Assembly (NCBI RefSeq): GCF_018613605.1
Contig: NZ_JAGGPU010000007.1
Coordinates: 1-64,000, forward strand
Origin: Pedobacter sp. ISL-64
Lineage (GTDB): Bacteria; Bacteroidota; Bacteroidia; Sphingobacteriales; Sphingobacteriaceae
Direction: 5' to 3'
Length of the DNA stretch: 64,000 nucleotides
The number at the start of each line of letters is the position of its first letter. Within the stretch, counting starts at the first letter, position 1. Under the pieces are notes generated by a model that was not told the DNA's origin, searched no databases, and saw nothing but the letters and a program-made list of their open reading frames with translations. The translations under genes and the position numbers were made by a program. Of the stretch, positions 17,296 through 26,992 are shown one piece after another.

Positions 17296-18522
17296 TTAGA
17301 TACCTAATAATAATCTGGCTGGATCTTCTAATAATTGTTTCACACGAACCAGGAAACCAACCGACTCACGTCCATCGATAATTCTGTGATCGTAAGATAA
17401 AGCAACGTACATCATCGGACGGATTACCACTTCCCCTTTTTCAGCTACCGGACGCTCAACAATGTTGTGCATACCTAAAATAGCCGATTGTGGCGCATTG
17501 ATAATCGGAGTCGACATCATCGAACCAAATACACCACCGTTAGTGATGGTGAATGTTCCACCAGTCATTTCTTCTAATGTTAATTTGCTATCACGTGCTT
17601 TTAAAGCCAATTCTAACACCGATTTTTCAATCTGAGCTAAAGTCATGCTTTCTGCATTACGGATTACCGGAACCACTAAACCTTTTGGTGCAGAAACTGC
17701 AATCGAAATATCAGCAAAATCATTGTAAACCAATTCTTCGCCTTCAATACGACCATTAACCGCAGGGAAATCTTTTAATGCCTCGGTAACTGCTTTGGTA
17801 AAAAAGCTCATGAAGCCTAAACCAACACCAAATTTTTCTTTAAACTGATCTTTATATTTTCCGCGTAAATCCATAATCGGCTTCATGTTAACTTCGTTAA
17901 AAGTAGTCAACATTGCGGTTTCATTTTTAACAGCAACTAAACGTTTTGCAACCGTTCTACGTAGTGGAGACATTTTCTCACGACGTTCGCCACGGCTACC
18001 TGCAGGAGCAGCAGCTGCAACAGGAGCACTAGATTTAGGTGCCTCTGGTTTTTTACCCGCCTCAGCCTTAACAGCATCATCTTTAGTAATCCGACCATCA
18101 ACACCAGTACCTTTTACCGCACCAGCATCAATTCCTTTTTCTGCAAGAATTTTACCAGCAGCAGGAGAAGGAGTTCCTGTAGCATAGCTTTCGCCTGATT
18201 TTTCAGCAACTGGAGCAGAAGTTTTTTCTTCAGCAACAACAGCCTTTTCTTCAGCTTTTGGTGCATCAGCTTTTGCTGGGGCTGCACCACCATCTTCAAT
18301 TTTACAAACTACTGCACCGATGGCTAAAGTATCGCCTTCGGCTGCTATGGTTTTTAAAGTTCCAGCTTGTTCTGCGGTTAATTCGAATGTCGCTTTATCC
18401 GATTCTAATTCGGCAATAACTTCATCCATTTCAACAACATCGCCATCGTTTTTTATCCAACGTGATAAAACAACTTCGGTTATCGACTCACCAACAGGTG
18501 GAACTTTTATCTCTAAACTCAT
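17296..18522 (-). CDS. odhB: Dihydrolipoyllysine succinyltransferase, E2 of 2-oxoglutarate dehydrogenase
   Basis: This TCA-cycle enzyme transfers the succinyl group from lipoate to CoA. The 408-residue E2 has an N-terminal lipoyl domain with the modified lysine K43 (ESDKATFEL), an Ala/Lys/Glu-rich linker (about 80-115), and a peripheral-subunit-binding domain ([20 protein letters not shown], about 119-138). The catalytic domain ends with [13 protein letters not shown], giving His379 and Asp383. A single lipoyl domain is typical for OdhB. It follows sucA with 103 bp between them, a spacer holding a CTCAACCTTCTACC quasi-repeat. Confidence 0.95.
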   Translation of the reverse strand: MSLEIKVPPVGESITEVVLSRWIKNDGDVVEMDEVIAELESDKATFELTAEQAGTLKTIAAEGDTLAIGAVVCKIEDGGAAPAKADAPKAEEKAVVAEEKTSAPVAEKSGESYATGTPSPAAGKILAEKGIDAGAVKGTGVDGRITKDDAVKAEAGKKPEAPKSSAPVAAAAPAGSRGERREKMSPLRRTVAKRLVAVKNETAMLTTFNEVNMKPIMDLRGKYKDQFKEKFGVGLGFMSFFTKAVTEALKDFPAVNGRIEGEELVYNDFADISIAVSAPKGLVVPVIRNAESMTLAQIEKSVLELALKARDSKLTLEEMTGGTFTITNGGVFGSMMSTPIINAPQSAILGMHNIVERPVAEKGEVVIRPMMYVALSYDHRIIDGRESVGFLVRVKQLLEDPARLLLGI

Positions 18523-18625
18523 TTTTGTAATGTTATATTTTTTATTGTTAAATATTGTAAAGTTAAAGGTTGTAATGTTTTGGATGCTAAACCCTCAACC
18601 TTCTACCTAATTACCCTCTACCTTA

Positions 18626-21421
18626 CTAATCTATCTGAACTAATTTTTTTGTTGCTTTTTTAGCAATATCCTTTACATCTTCCGTTACCGCAATCTCTAA
18701 AGCTTTTGCTAAAATATAAGCCTGTTGATTAGCATGTTGTTTTGCAAAACCTGTTGCAGTACTGCTGCTTTCTCTTCGCGAAATTACATCAATGCCTTTT
18801 AATGCTGTTTTGTACAACCTGCGGAACAAATATGGCCATGCGCCCATGTTCTCTGGTTCTTCTTGTACCCAGAAAACTTCTTTAGCATTTTTATATTTCT
18901 TCTGGATGGCTTCCATCTGATCAACAGGAGTTGGATACAGCTGCTCTACGCGAACCAAGGCTACATGTTTCAATTTATCAGCCTGTTGTTTCTCCAATAA
19001 CTCATAGTAAATTTTACCGCTACAGAAAACAATACGTGTTACATCTGCAACTTTAACATTTACATCGTCAATTACTTCTTTAAAACCACCTTCGGTAAAT
19101 TCTTCTAATTTAGAAACACAAGCAGGATGGCGCAATAAACTTTTAGGTGTAAATACCACCAAAGGTTTACGGAAATCGCGTTTAAACTGACGGCGTAAAA
19201 CGTGGAAGAAGTTCGCCGGAGTAGTACAGTTTGTTACCTGCATGTTATAGTCGGCGCAAAGCTCCATAAAACGCTCAATACGTGCTGATGAGTGCTCTGG
19301 TCCCTGACCTTCGTAACCGTGAGGCAATAACATTACCAAACCATTTTCGCGCTGCCATTTTGTTTCGGCACTTGCAATATACTGATCGACAACAATTTGC
19401 GCTCCGTTAAAGAAATCGCCAAATTGTGCTTCCCAGATGGTTAAAGCATTCGGGTTTGCCATGGCATAACCATACTCGAAACCTAAAACGCCATATTCTG
19501 ATAAGTGTGAGTTGTAAATATCGAAAGCCGCTTGTTGATCTGAAATATTTGCCAATGGTACATATTCTTCCTCACTATCTTCAAGCGTTAATACCGCGTG
19601 ACGGTGAGAGAATGTTCCCCTCTCTACATCCTGACCGCTTAAACGAACACGTTTACCTTCTGATAACAAAGTACCATAAGCTAACTGCTCGCCCATTGCC
19701 CAGTCGAAAACATTGGTTTCGTTAACCATTTTGCCACGTTCAGCAAATAGTTTTTCGATTTTTTTGAAGAACTTTTTATTAGATGGCAAAGCTGTAATAC
19801 GCTTACCAATTTCTAATAAAGTAGACTTTTTAACCGCAGTAACAGGAGAAGATTCGAAATCTTTAGGTGTAGCCATACGCAAATCTGCCCATGCACCACC
19901 AAATTTAACTTCGGCATTACCTGCAACAAATTCTTTAGCTTCGTTTAAGCGTTCCTGCAAAATACCACGGAAATCCTTTTCCATTTCTTTTGCCAAACCG
20001 GCTTCCAACTTACCCTCTTTGGTTAACTGATCGATATAGATTTCCCTTGGATTAGGGTGTTTTTCGATTGTTTTGTATAATAATGGCTGGGTGAATTTAG
20101 GCTCATCAGACTCATTGTGACCGAAACGACGGTAGCAAAGAATATCGATAAAAACATCGTTTTTATATTTCTGACGATACTCCATTGCCAGGTTAATTGC
20201 ATAAACCAAAGCCTCAGGATCATCACCATTTACGTGGAAAACCGGAGATAAAGTTACTTTAGCAATATCGGTACAATAAGTACTGGTACGTGCATCTTTA
20301 TAATTAGTGGTAAAACCAATCTGGTTATTAATTACCAGGTGAATAGTTCCACCGGTTTTATAACCTTCAAGGCCTGCCATCTGAATTACTTCGTAAACAA
20401 TACCTTGTCCGGCAACTGATGCATCACCATGAATCAAAATTGGCGCTAAACGACTGTTATCGCCACCATATTTGAAATCGATTTTTGAGCGGCTCATGCC
20501 TTCTACCACACCATCAACAGTTTCTAAATGCGATGGGTTAGGACATAAACTTAAGTGAACACTTTTACCCGAAACGGTAGTTACATCTGTAGAATAACCT
20601 AAGTGGTATTTTACGTCGCCACCAAATGGCGTATCTGGGTTGTAGCTTTTACCTTCAAACTCAGCAAAAATATCTTTATATGTTTTTTGCATGATATTGG
20701 CCAACACGTTTAAACGACCGCGGTGTGCCATACCAATTACAAATTCTTCAATACCTAATTCAGCACCTTTTTCGATTACTGAATCTAAAGCTGGGATTAA
20801 AGCTTCTGCTCCTTCTAACGAGAAACGTTTTTGGCCCAAAAATTTGGTACCTAAGAAATTTTCGAAACTTACCGCTTCGTTTAATTTCCGGAGAATGCGC
20901 TTTTTCTCATCGATTGAGAAATTAGGGGTATTACGTGCACTTTCCATTTTTTGCTGAATCCAGTTCAACACTTCAGGTGTACGCAAAAACTTATATTCTG
21001 CACCGATTGAGTGTGCGTATGTTTGTTTTAAAAAGGCTACAATGTCTTTCAATTTTGCAGCACCGATACCAATCTCAACACCAGAGTTAAAAACGGTTTC
21101 TAAATCTGCATCCGATAATCCAAAATTTGCAAGATCTAATGTTGGCAAATGTTTACGTCTTTCGCGTACCGGATTGGTGTGCGTAAACAAATGACCACGG
21201 CTACGATAGCCATCAATCAAGTTTAAAACATTAACCTCTTTTAAAAATTGTTCAGGAGTTTCTATGGTTGCTGCTGGGGCTTCCGATCCTCTTCCAAAAT
21301 CGAAACCTTCGAAAAATTTCTGCCAACCGAACTCAACAGACTCAGGATCTTGTTGATAAGATTGATATAAAGACTCTATATATTCGGCGTTTGCGCCATT
21401 AAGATAAGATAATTTATCCAT
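18626..21421 (-). CDS. sucA: 2-oxoglutarate dehydrogenase E1 (thiamine-dependent)
   Basis: E1 decarboxylates 2-oxoglutarate with ThDP and passes the succinyl group to OdhB lipoate. The 931-residue protein has the N-terminal E2-interacting segment (YLNGANAEYIESLYQSYQQDPESVEFGWQKFF), GMAHRGRLNVL near residue 225, the ThDP/Mg-binding HGDASVAGQGIVYE...NNQIGFTT region near 325-360, and the GHNESDEP loop. The C-terminal transketolase-like domain includes LPHGYEGQGPEHSS near 705. First gene of a two-gene operon with odhB. The E3 (lpd) is not in this window. Confidence 0.96.
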   Translation of the reverse strand: MDKLSYLNGANAEYIESLYQSYQQDPESVEFGWQKFFEGFDFGRGSEAPAATIETPEQFLKEVNVLNLIDGYRSRGHLFTHTNPVRERRKHLPTLDLANFGLSDADLETVFNSGVEIGIGAAKLKDIVAFLKQTYAHSIGAEYKFLRTPEVLNWIQQKMESARNTPNFSIDEKKRILRKLNEAVSFENFLGTKFLGQKRFSLEGAEALIPALDSVIEKGAELGIEEFVIGMAHRGRLNVLANIMQKTYKDIFAEFEGKSYNPDTPFGGDVKYHLGYSTDVTTVSGKSVHLSLCPNPSHLETVDGVVEGMSRSKIDFKYGGDNSRLAPILIHGDASVAGQGIVYEVIQMAGLEGYKTGGTIHLVINNQIGFTTNYKDARTSTYCTDIAKVTLSPVFHVNGDDPEALVYAINLAMEYRQKYKNDVFIDILCYRRFGHNESDEPKFTQPLLYKTIEKHPNPREIYIDQLTKEGKLEAGLAKEMEKDFRGILQERLNEAKEFVAGNAEVKFGGAWADLRMATPKDFESSPVTAVKKSTLLEIGKRITALPSNKKFFKKIEKLFAERGKMVNETNVFDWAMGEQLAYGTLLSEGKRVRLSGQDVERGTFSHRHAVLTLEDSEEEYVPLANISDQQAAFDIYNSHLSEYGVLGFEYGYAMANPNALTIWEAQFGDFFNGAQIVVDQYIASAETKWQRENGLVMLLPHGYEGQGPEHSSARIERFMELCADYNMQVTNCTTPANFFHVLRRQFKRDFRKPLVVFTPKSLLRHPACVSKLEEFTEGGFKEVIDDVNVKVADVTRIVFCSGKIYYELLEKQQADKLKHVALVRVEQLYPTPVDQMEAIQKKYKNAKEVFWVQEEPENMGAWPYLFRRLYKTALKGIDVISRRESSSTATGFAKQHANQQAYILAKALEIAVTEDVKDIAKKATKKLVQID

Positions 21422-21446
21422 TATTAACTGTTTACTATAAGCATTA

Positions 21447-21479
21447 CAAAATTAGAATTTTACCTTATATAAATGGCAA
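21447..21479 (-). promoter_or_regulatory. Candidate promoter of sucA-odhB
   Basis: On the minus strand TTG (21477-21479), 22 bases, then TAATTTTG (21447-21454) matches the Bacteroidota -33/-7 pattern, giving a leader of about 20 bases. The rest of the spacer (21480-21608) holds GAATGA/TCATTC quasi-repeats (for example TTATTGAATGAGA twice and CATCATTCA twice) and no gene. Confidence 0.45.
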
Positions 21480-21608
21480 AAATCTCGATTAAAATGAGAA
21501 TTATTGAATGAGAAAATTATTGAATGAGAGAATAACAAAAATACCACTTGTATTACTCGATAAAATTTCAATTCCATCATTCAATACTCCATCATTCAGT
21601 CATTACAA

Positions 21609-22883
21609 CTATGATGCCCAAGTTAAAGAGTAACTGCCTTTTGGGTCGAGGTTTTTGATATTTTTATCAAGATCGAAAACACTTTTTGATTTCTGATCGT
21701 TACCTACACCTGCCACATTGGCCCAGTTCCCCCAATTACTTGCTGGATTATAATCAATCAGCTTTTCTTCAAAATATGCTGCGCCAAAAATCCAGCTTAC
21801 TTCTAAATTATTGATCAGGTATAAGGCAGCGGTTTGTCTGGCGATATTCGAAATGAAGCCGGTCTGATTTAACTCTGTCATCACCGCATCTACCACAGCA
21901 AAACCTGTTTGCGCATTCTTCCATTTACTAAAATTATCCTGCTCATTCACAACATCAATCAGTCCCTGGCTGCCAAATCCATCCGGACTAAAAAAAGTAT
22001 TGCCATATTTTTTGAACATGAAACGGAAATAATCTCTCCAAAGCAGGCCTAATAAAATATGATTGAACATGGCCTTTGTATTGGGCACACCTTCAATCTT
22101 TTTAATTTCCCAGTATACTTTCCGTGGCGACAAACTGCCCATGGCCAGCCATGCCGATAGTTTCGAAGCCAGAATTAAATTCTTGGTTGTTGCAGCCTGC
22201 TGCATAGCCACAATCACTTTTTGAAGATGGGCTAAACCTTCGGCCTCGCCACCAACAAATTCAAAATCAGCACGCTGATCTTTTTTTTGCGGCAAAAGAT
22301 TAAAGTCTTTTAACGAAGACAATGTCCCCCAGTCAATCACTTCGGCTACGTTAATCCGATCGGGTGCCGAAAAACAGGGCTTGATAATCGAATCGCGTTC
22401 AATTTTCTTTTTAAACTGGTTAAAGGCGTCGGGAATATCCTTAATGGGAAAAGGGAGGTCCTCCTTATTATATAAGGTATGGCCGATAAAATGTTTCAGG
22501 TTGATGCGTAATTTCCAAAGTGCATTTTCTACCAAAGTTGAAACATGCGTCTCTTCGCGTGCCACTTCACGGTGATGGTAAACTTCGGTAATCTCATATT
22601 CCTGAACGAGTTGAGGAATAATATCTTCAGGGTTGCCTTCGGCTATAAGCAAGTTACCGCCAATCTGTTTTAAAGAATTGCGTAATCCTAAAACACTTTC
22701 TAAAATAAATTGTGCTCTAATATTACCTGTTTTTAACGTACCGTATTTTGTTTCGCCAAAAGAACGGCGATCAAGAATGTAAACAGGCAAAATTGAATCA
22801 GATTTAGCAATCGCCTCGACCAGCATTTCATTGTCATGCAAGCGAAGATCATTTCTAAACCAGACTAAAATTTTTTTGGACAT
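21609..22883 (-). CDS. DASH-family cryptochrome/photolyase
   Basis: The 424-residue flavoprotein starts with the photolyase alpha/beta domain (KKILVWFRNDLRLHDNEML) and continues with the FAD-binding helical domain. Key blocks are LSAWLAMGSLSPRKVYWE, LLWRDYFRFMFKKYGN, NISNIARQTAALYL-type sequence (TGFISNIARQTAALYL) and NWGNWANVAGVGNDQKSKSVFDLDKN. The last block, with GVGND, is diagnostic for cry-DASH. These proteins repair pyrimidine dimers, mainly in single-stranded DNA, and may act as light sensors. It lies close to a CPD photolyase at 24204. Confidence 0.9.
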   Translation of the reverse strand: MSKKILVWFRNDLRLHDNEMLVEAIAKSDSILPVYILDRRSFGETKYGTLKTGNIRAQFILESVLGLRNSLKQIGGNLLIAEGNPEDIIPQLVQEYEITEVYHHREVAREETHVSTLVENALWKLRINLKHFIGHTLYNKEDLPFPIKDIPDAFNQFKKKIERDSIIKPCFSAPDRINVAEVIDWGTLSSLKDFNLLPQKKDQRADFEFVGGEAEGLAHLQKVIVAMQQAATTKNLILASKLSAWLAMGSLSPRKVYWEIKKIEGVPNTKAMFNHILLGLLWRDYFRFMFKKYGNTFFSPDGFGSQGLIDVVNEQDNFSKWKNAQTGFAVVDAVMTELNQTGFISNIARQTAALYLINNLEVSWIFGAAYFEEKLIDYNPASNWGNWANVAGVGNDQKSKSVFDLDKNIKNLDPKGSYSLTWAS

Positions 22884-23053
22884 CTTTTATCGAAAAGGGT
22901 GTAAGAACGCGTTTACAAATTTATCTTATTTTTCTTCTTCATCAAACCCCTAAATAATTCTTTACAAATAGGTAACAAAAGAATTAGAACTGAATTAATA
23001 CCGTTTTAAATGAAGCCATAAAAACCCTTTTGTATCTTTACTGTTTTAAAAAG

Positions 23054-23959
23054 ATGGCTAAGAAGATTCTGATTACCGGGGCTACAGGACTTGTGGGTAC
23101 TGAGCTGAAAAAACATTTACTAAGCAAAGGTTATGAGGTGAACACACTTTCGAGAAAGAAAGGCAAAAATCCGAATAATTTTGTGTGGGATGTTTACAAA
23201 GGAACTATTGATGCTGATTGTTTGAATGGTGTAGATGCCATTATCCATTTAGCGGGAGAACCTGTGGCCGATAAAAAATGGACCAACGAACGCAAAAAAC
23301 AGATCATCGATAGCCGTGTAAAATCAACAGAATTACTCTTTAAAACCATTAAATCAAAACCCGACAATCAGCTAAAATCGTTTATTTCTGCTTCGGCAGT
23401 TGGTTTTTATGGCGATTGTGGTGATGAAATTTTAACCGAAGAAAGTCCAAACGGTTACGGATTTTTAGCCGAATGCTGTAAACTTTGGGAAGATGCTGTA
23501 GACCAAGGTAAAAAGCTAAGCCTCAGAATTGTAAAACTCCGTACCGGAATCGTTTTAAGCAATCATGGCGGCGCCTTACCGCAACTCGATAAACCTGTTA
23601 AGTTATTTGTAGGAGCAGCTTTAGGTGCAGGTAAACAATGGACTCCCTGGCTGCATATTGATGATATGGTAGAAATGTACATCGAAGCCATCGAAAATCT
23701 TAAAATGGAGAATTGTTATAATGCCTGTGCTCCTTTTCCAGTCACCAATAAGGCGCTAACCAAAGCCATCGCTAAACAGCTGCATCGTCCTCTTTGGCCG
23801 ATCAAGGTTCCGAAAAAGGCATTGGAATTGTTATTGGGAGAGCGGGTAGAAGCTGTTTTAATGAGCAACAATACCTCTGCACAAAAAATTTTAGATGCAG
23901 GATTCAAATTTAAATTCACGCATTTGGAAGATGCTTTGAAGGAGCTTTACAGGGTCTAA
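23054..23959 (+). CDS. TIGR01777-family NAD(P)-dependent epimerase (YfcH/SDR39U1-like)
   Basis: The 301-residue atypical extended SDR has ITGATGLVGTELKKHL at about residues 6-21 and DAIIHLAGEPVADKKW near 62, the TIGR01777 signature, followed by SRVKSTELL, SASAVGFYGDCGDE and RTGIVLS. The C-terminal DUF1731-like part is LELLLGERVEAVLMSN. The biochemical role of this family is poorly known. The ATG at 23054 is preferred since it begins directly at the Rossmann fold (MAKKILITG). It lies between the two photolyase-family genes. Confidence 0.85.
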   Translation: MAKKILITGATGLVGTELKKHLLSKGYEVNTLSRKKGKNPNNFVWDVYKGTIDADCLNGVDAIIHLAGEPVADKKWTNERKKQIIDSRVKSTELLFKTIKSKPDNQLKSFISASAVGFYGDCGDEILTEESPNGYGFLAECCKLWEDAVDQGKKLSLRIVKLRTGIVLSNHGGALPQLDKPVKLFVGAALGAGKQWTPWLHIDDMVEMYIEAIENLKMENCYNACAPFPVTNKALTKAIAKQLHRPLWPIKVPKKALELLLGERVEAVLMSNNTSAQKILDAGFKFKFTHLEDALKELYRV

Positions 23960-23980
23960 CTAGTTAACTCTGCAAATGGT

Positions 23981-24139
23981 CGTCATCCTGTCTCGATTTT
24001 ACATCGGGATCAGGATCTTACCAGTATACTTGTGCTAAAAGATGTAGCTGTCTCATAATATAGATTGTCATCCTGAGCCTGTCGAAGGGCTAGATTAAAT
24101 AGCCTTTGCAGAGCGTTTCGACAAGCTCAACGTGACAAT
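23981..24139. repeat. Two adjacent palindromic spacer elements
   Basis: 23981-24025 (CGTCATCCTGTCTCGATTTT...ATCGGGATCAGGATC) is a half element related to 14765-14835. 24064-24139 is a full element with ends ATTGTCAT and GTGACAAT and inner arms GAGCCTGTCGAA and TTTCGACAAGCTC. It belongs to the GTCATCCTGAGC...GTCGAA type commonly found between Bacteroidota genes. Confidence 0.65.
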
Positions 24140-24203
24140 GCGGATCGAATTTAACTTTTTGATACAGCCTCATGCGTAAAAAATCAATCAATTTATATTT
24201 TCC

Positions 24204-25505
24204 ATGACCTCAATATCCATTCTCTGGTTTCGCCGCGATTTACGTTTAGCAGATAATGCTGCTTTATATCATGCCCTTAAAGGTGACTATCCTGTTCTTC
24301 CGTTTTTCATTTTTGATCAGTATATATTAGATAAAGTTCCAAAAAACGATGCTCGTGTAACTTTTATTCATCAAACCATTGATGATTTAAAGAAAGACCT
24401 TCAGCAGCAAGGATCTGATTTACTGGTAAAATATGGTAAACCCGAAGAAATATGGCCTGAAGTTTTAAAGGAATATGATGTTAAGGGCGTATATACCAAT
24501 CATGACTACGAACCTTATGCCCGCGAACGTGATGATAACATGGCCGAATTTTTAACCAGTGAGAAAATCGCCTTCAGAACGTATAAGGATCAGGTTATTT
24601 TTGAAAAAAACGAAATCCTAAAAGCAGACAAAACACCTTACACTGTTTTTACGCCTTTTTACAAACAATGGCATGCCAAGCTTAACGATTTTTATGTGAA
24701 GGCTTATCCTACTAAAAAATACTTCAAAAATTTACTTAAAACTGAGCATTTGCCTGGTGTAACGTTAAAAGAGATGGGCTTTGAAAGAAGCAAACTGGAT
24801 TTCCCGAAAATCAGCTATAAAAACAAACTCGATGATTATGCAAAAGAACGTGATTTCCCTGCGCTTGATGGCACCACACATATCGGACTGTATTTGCGTT
24901 TTGGAACATTAAGCATTCGGAAAGCAGTTAAAGATGCATTGGAAGCGAAATCGAACGTCTGGCTCTCAGAATTGGCATGGCGAGAGTTTTATATGACCAT
25001 TCTTTGGCATTTCCCCTACTCGGCTTTCGATTCTTTTAAAAAACAATACGATAAAATTAAATGGCGCAACAACGAAGATGAGTTTAAGGCTTGGTGCGAA
25101 GGCAATACGGGCTACCCCATTGTAGACGCTGGCATGAGGCAGCTCAACCAAACCGGCTGGATGCACAATCGTGTACGCATGATTGTGGGCAGTTTTTTAA
25201 CCAAACATTTACTCATCGATTGGCGCTGGGGAGAGGCTTATTTTGCCGAAAAGTTATTGGACTACGAAATGGCAAGCAATGTAGGAGGCTGGCAATGGGC
25301 CGCCGGATCAGGAAACGATGCCGCACCATACTTTAGGGTTTTTAATCCTGAACTCCAGACTAAAAAATTCGACCCCAGGTTCGACTATATTAAAAAGTGG
25401 GTACCAGAATTTGGGACAAAAAAATATGCCCAACCAATAGTTGAGCATACCTTTGCAAGAGAAAGGGTTTTAAAAGTTTTTAAAGAGGCTTTATCTAATT
25501 CGTAA
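24204..25505 (+). CDS. phrB: Deoxyribodipyrimidine photolyase (CPD class I type)
   Basis: It uses light energy and reduced FAD to split cyclobutane pyrimidine dimers. The 433-residue protein has the antenna domain (ISILWFRRDLRLADNAAL at 4-21) and the FAD domain with HIGLYLRFGTLSIRKAV, WLSELAWREFYMTILWHFP, NTGYPIVDAGMRQLNQTGWMHNR and SNVGGWQWAAGSGNDAAPYFRVFNP, all typical of class I enzymes. Its 3' end overlaps the convergent FKBP gene by 11 bp. The upstream spacer is occupied by palindromic elements. Confidence 0.93.
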   Translation: MTSISILWFRRDLRLADNAALYHALKGDYPVLPFFIFDQYILDKVPKNDARVTFIHQTIDDLKKDLQQQGSDLLVKYGKPEEIWPEVLKEYDVKGVYTNHDYEPYARERDDNMAEFLTSEKIAFRTYKDQVIFEKNEILKADKTPYTVFTPFYKQWHAKLNDFYVKAYPTKKYFKNLLKTEHLPGVTLKEMGFERSKLDFPKISYKNKLDDYAKERDFPALDGTTHIGLYLRFGTLSIRKAVKDALEAKSNVWLSELAWREFYMTILWHFPYSAFDSFKKQYDKIKWRNNEDEFKAWCEGNTGYPIVDAGMRQLNQTGWMHNRVRMIVGSFLTKHLLIDWRWGEAYFAEKLLDYEMASNVGGWQWAAGSGNDAAPYFRVFNPELQTKKFDPRFDYIKKWVPEFGTKKYAQPIVEHTFARERVLKVFKEALSNS

Positions 25506-26364
25506 CCTTTACAATTTCAATATCGAAATCTAAAGGAGATACCCCGTTAGCTAAATCAGCAGGGATAATCAAACGAAGCTTTCCCCCAGCTGTTACTTTT
25601 CCTGGCAATATTAACTGCCACCCTTTATATAAATTACTCAAAACATCAGTAAAAGTTCCATCGGTACTACTTTGTAAAACAGTTCCATCTAAATAGCGCA
25701 CGGTGTAATTAGCAACTATTGTAGAGTTCACATTAATTACGTCTGTTCCCGTTCCAGGGGTGGTAATACTATATCGCGCTCTGGAAGGATCTTTAATCAG
25801 TGTTAAATTATTATTAGTAACGAATTTATTGATCTCAAACTCGTCTATTTCATGTCTTTTCGCTCCAGCATATATCCCTAAATCAATAAGGATATTTTCA
25901 TTTGATCCAATATTTAAAAAACTTACGCCATTCCTGCCAAAAGCCATGCTAGAAGGCATAATTAAAGTTGCTTTGCCACCTCTTTTCAATTTGGTTAACA
26001 CTTCTCTAATAGGTGTAAATACATACGATACGTTATTAATGGTAAATCGATCTGTATAACCCAAAAAGGTTCCTGGAATCATTAAATCAGATGTTTGATT
26101 TAGCACCTGCCCGGATAAGGTTTTAAAAGTATATGAATAATAAACCGAATCTTGGTTTGCAACACTTGCACCAGAACCTACGTCGGTGAGTTTATAATAA
26201 TAGCCTTTTGTATCTTTAGTGAAGGTAAGATTATTCTTTTTAAGATAAGCCTGGATAGCGGCATCATCTACACTTTCAATAGACTCATATTCTTTTTTAC
26301 ACGAGCTGAAGATTGTAGTAGCCAGTAAAAGTGCGAATAGGCTAAGTTTAGTAAATTTGTTCAT
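25495..26364 (-). CDS. FKBP-type prolyl isomerase lipoprotein with two degenerate FKBP domains
   Basis: The 289-residue protein has a lipoprotein signal (MNKFTKLSLFALLLATTIFSSC, Cys about residue 22, then KKEYES). Two FKBP-like domains follow (about 45-150 and 165-289), each preceded by the short IQAYLKKNNLT-like helix. FKBP active-site residues are poorly kept. In the second domain the FD pair is replaced (GTVLQSS) and the late Tyr is lost (PADLANG), so it is probably a folding or binding protein rather than an efficient isomerase. First of three FKBP-like genes on this strand by position, last in transcription order. The convergent overlap with phrB is 11 bp. Confidence 0.8.
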   Translation of the reverse strand: MNKFTKLSLFALLLATTIFSSCKKEYESIESVDDAAIQAYLKKNNLTFTKDTKGYYYKLTDVGSGASVANQDSVYYSYTFKTLSGQVLNQTSDLMIPGTFLGYTDRFTINNVSYVFTPIREVLTKLKRGGKATLIMPSSMAFGRNGVSFLNIGSNENILIDLGIYAGAKRHEIDEFEINKFVTNNNLTLIKDPSRARYSITTPGTGTDVINVNSTIVANYTVRYLDGTVLQSSTDGTFTDVLSNLYKGWQLILPGKVTAGGKLRLIIPADLANGVSPLDFDIEIVKVTN

Positions 26365-26367
26365 TTA

Positions 26368-26853
26368 TTATTGTACGTCTGTAAGTGTTATAGTAAAATC
26401 AAGTATTGAATTTGCCGGGACCAAAGATGATGGTGATTGCGTCCCATAAGCGTAATAAGAAGGTATTATCAATCTGATCTTACCACCTTTTTGTATTTTT
26501 TGAATCCCAATTTGCCATCCTACAATAACGTTACCAAGTAGAAACGAGGTTGGGGTTCCTTTGGTACTATCGAAAATAGTTCCGCTTAATAATCTTCCTT
26601 CATAATCTGAAGTGATTTTTGTAGATGCTGCATACACCACACTTCCCGTTCCTGGTTCTAATACCTGATAAAATATACCACTGGCATCTTTCGTAGCCGA
26701 GATATTATTAGTCTTAACAAAAGCACTTATTGCAGCAGTATCGGCCTTAAATTGTGGAGTAGGGTCGTAATCATCAACCGGCACATTTTTCTTACAGGCT
26801 GCTAAGCACCCTGCAAAGCAGATCATGAGTATAAAATATTTAAACTTAACCAT
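26368..26853 (-). CDS. FKBP-type peptidyl-prolyl isomerase lipoprotein
   Basis: The 161-residue lipoprotein has the signal MVKFKYFILMICFAGCLAAC with the lipobox Cys followed by KK, then an acidic tether and an AISAFVKTNNISATKDASGIFYQV lead-in. One FKBP domain follows (about 75-160) with the ITSDYEGRLLSGTIFDSTK strand, GWQIGIQKIQKGGKIRLIIPSYYAYG and ILDFTITL. The binding-pocket residues (Tyr, FD, W, late Tyr) are mostly present, so activity is plausible. The second ATG is preferred as start of the signal peptide. The next gene's ATG is 3 bp after its stop. Confidence 0.85.
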   Translation of the reverse strand: MVKFKYFILMICFAGCLAACKKNVPVDDYDPTPQFKADTAAISAFVKTNNISATKDASGIFYQVLEPGTGSVVYAASTKITSDYEGRLLSGTIFDSTKGTPTSFLLGNVIVGWQIGIQKIQKGGKIRLIIPSYYAYGTQSPSSLVPANSILDFTITLTDVQ

Positions 26854-26926
26854 CAATCGCAAAAATAAGCTTTTAATACGGATGCTACAATTTTTAACCT
26901 ATTTTAACAATTTTAAGGAGCTTAAA

Positions 26927-26976
26927 GGTAAAAGCAAAAAGACTAAAGCGGCATTTTGATTTGAATTTAGTCTTTT
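26927..26976 (-). terminator. Terminator after first FKBP gene
   Basis: On the minus strand AAAAGACTAAA and TTTAGTCTTTT pair around an 18-base loop, followed by TGCTTTTACC. It lies between the FKBP genes at 26993 and 26853. Confidence 0.5.
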
Positions 26977-26992
26977 ATCCCTAGTCTTACGC

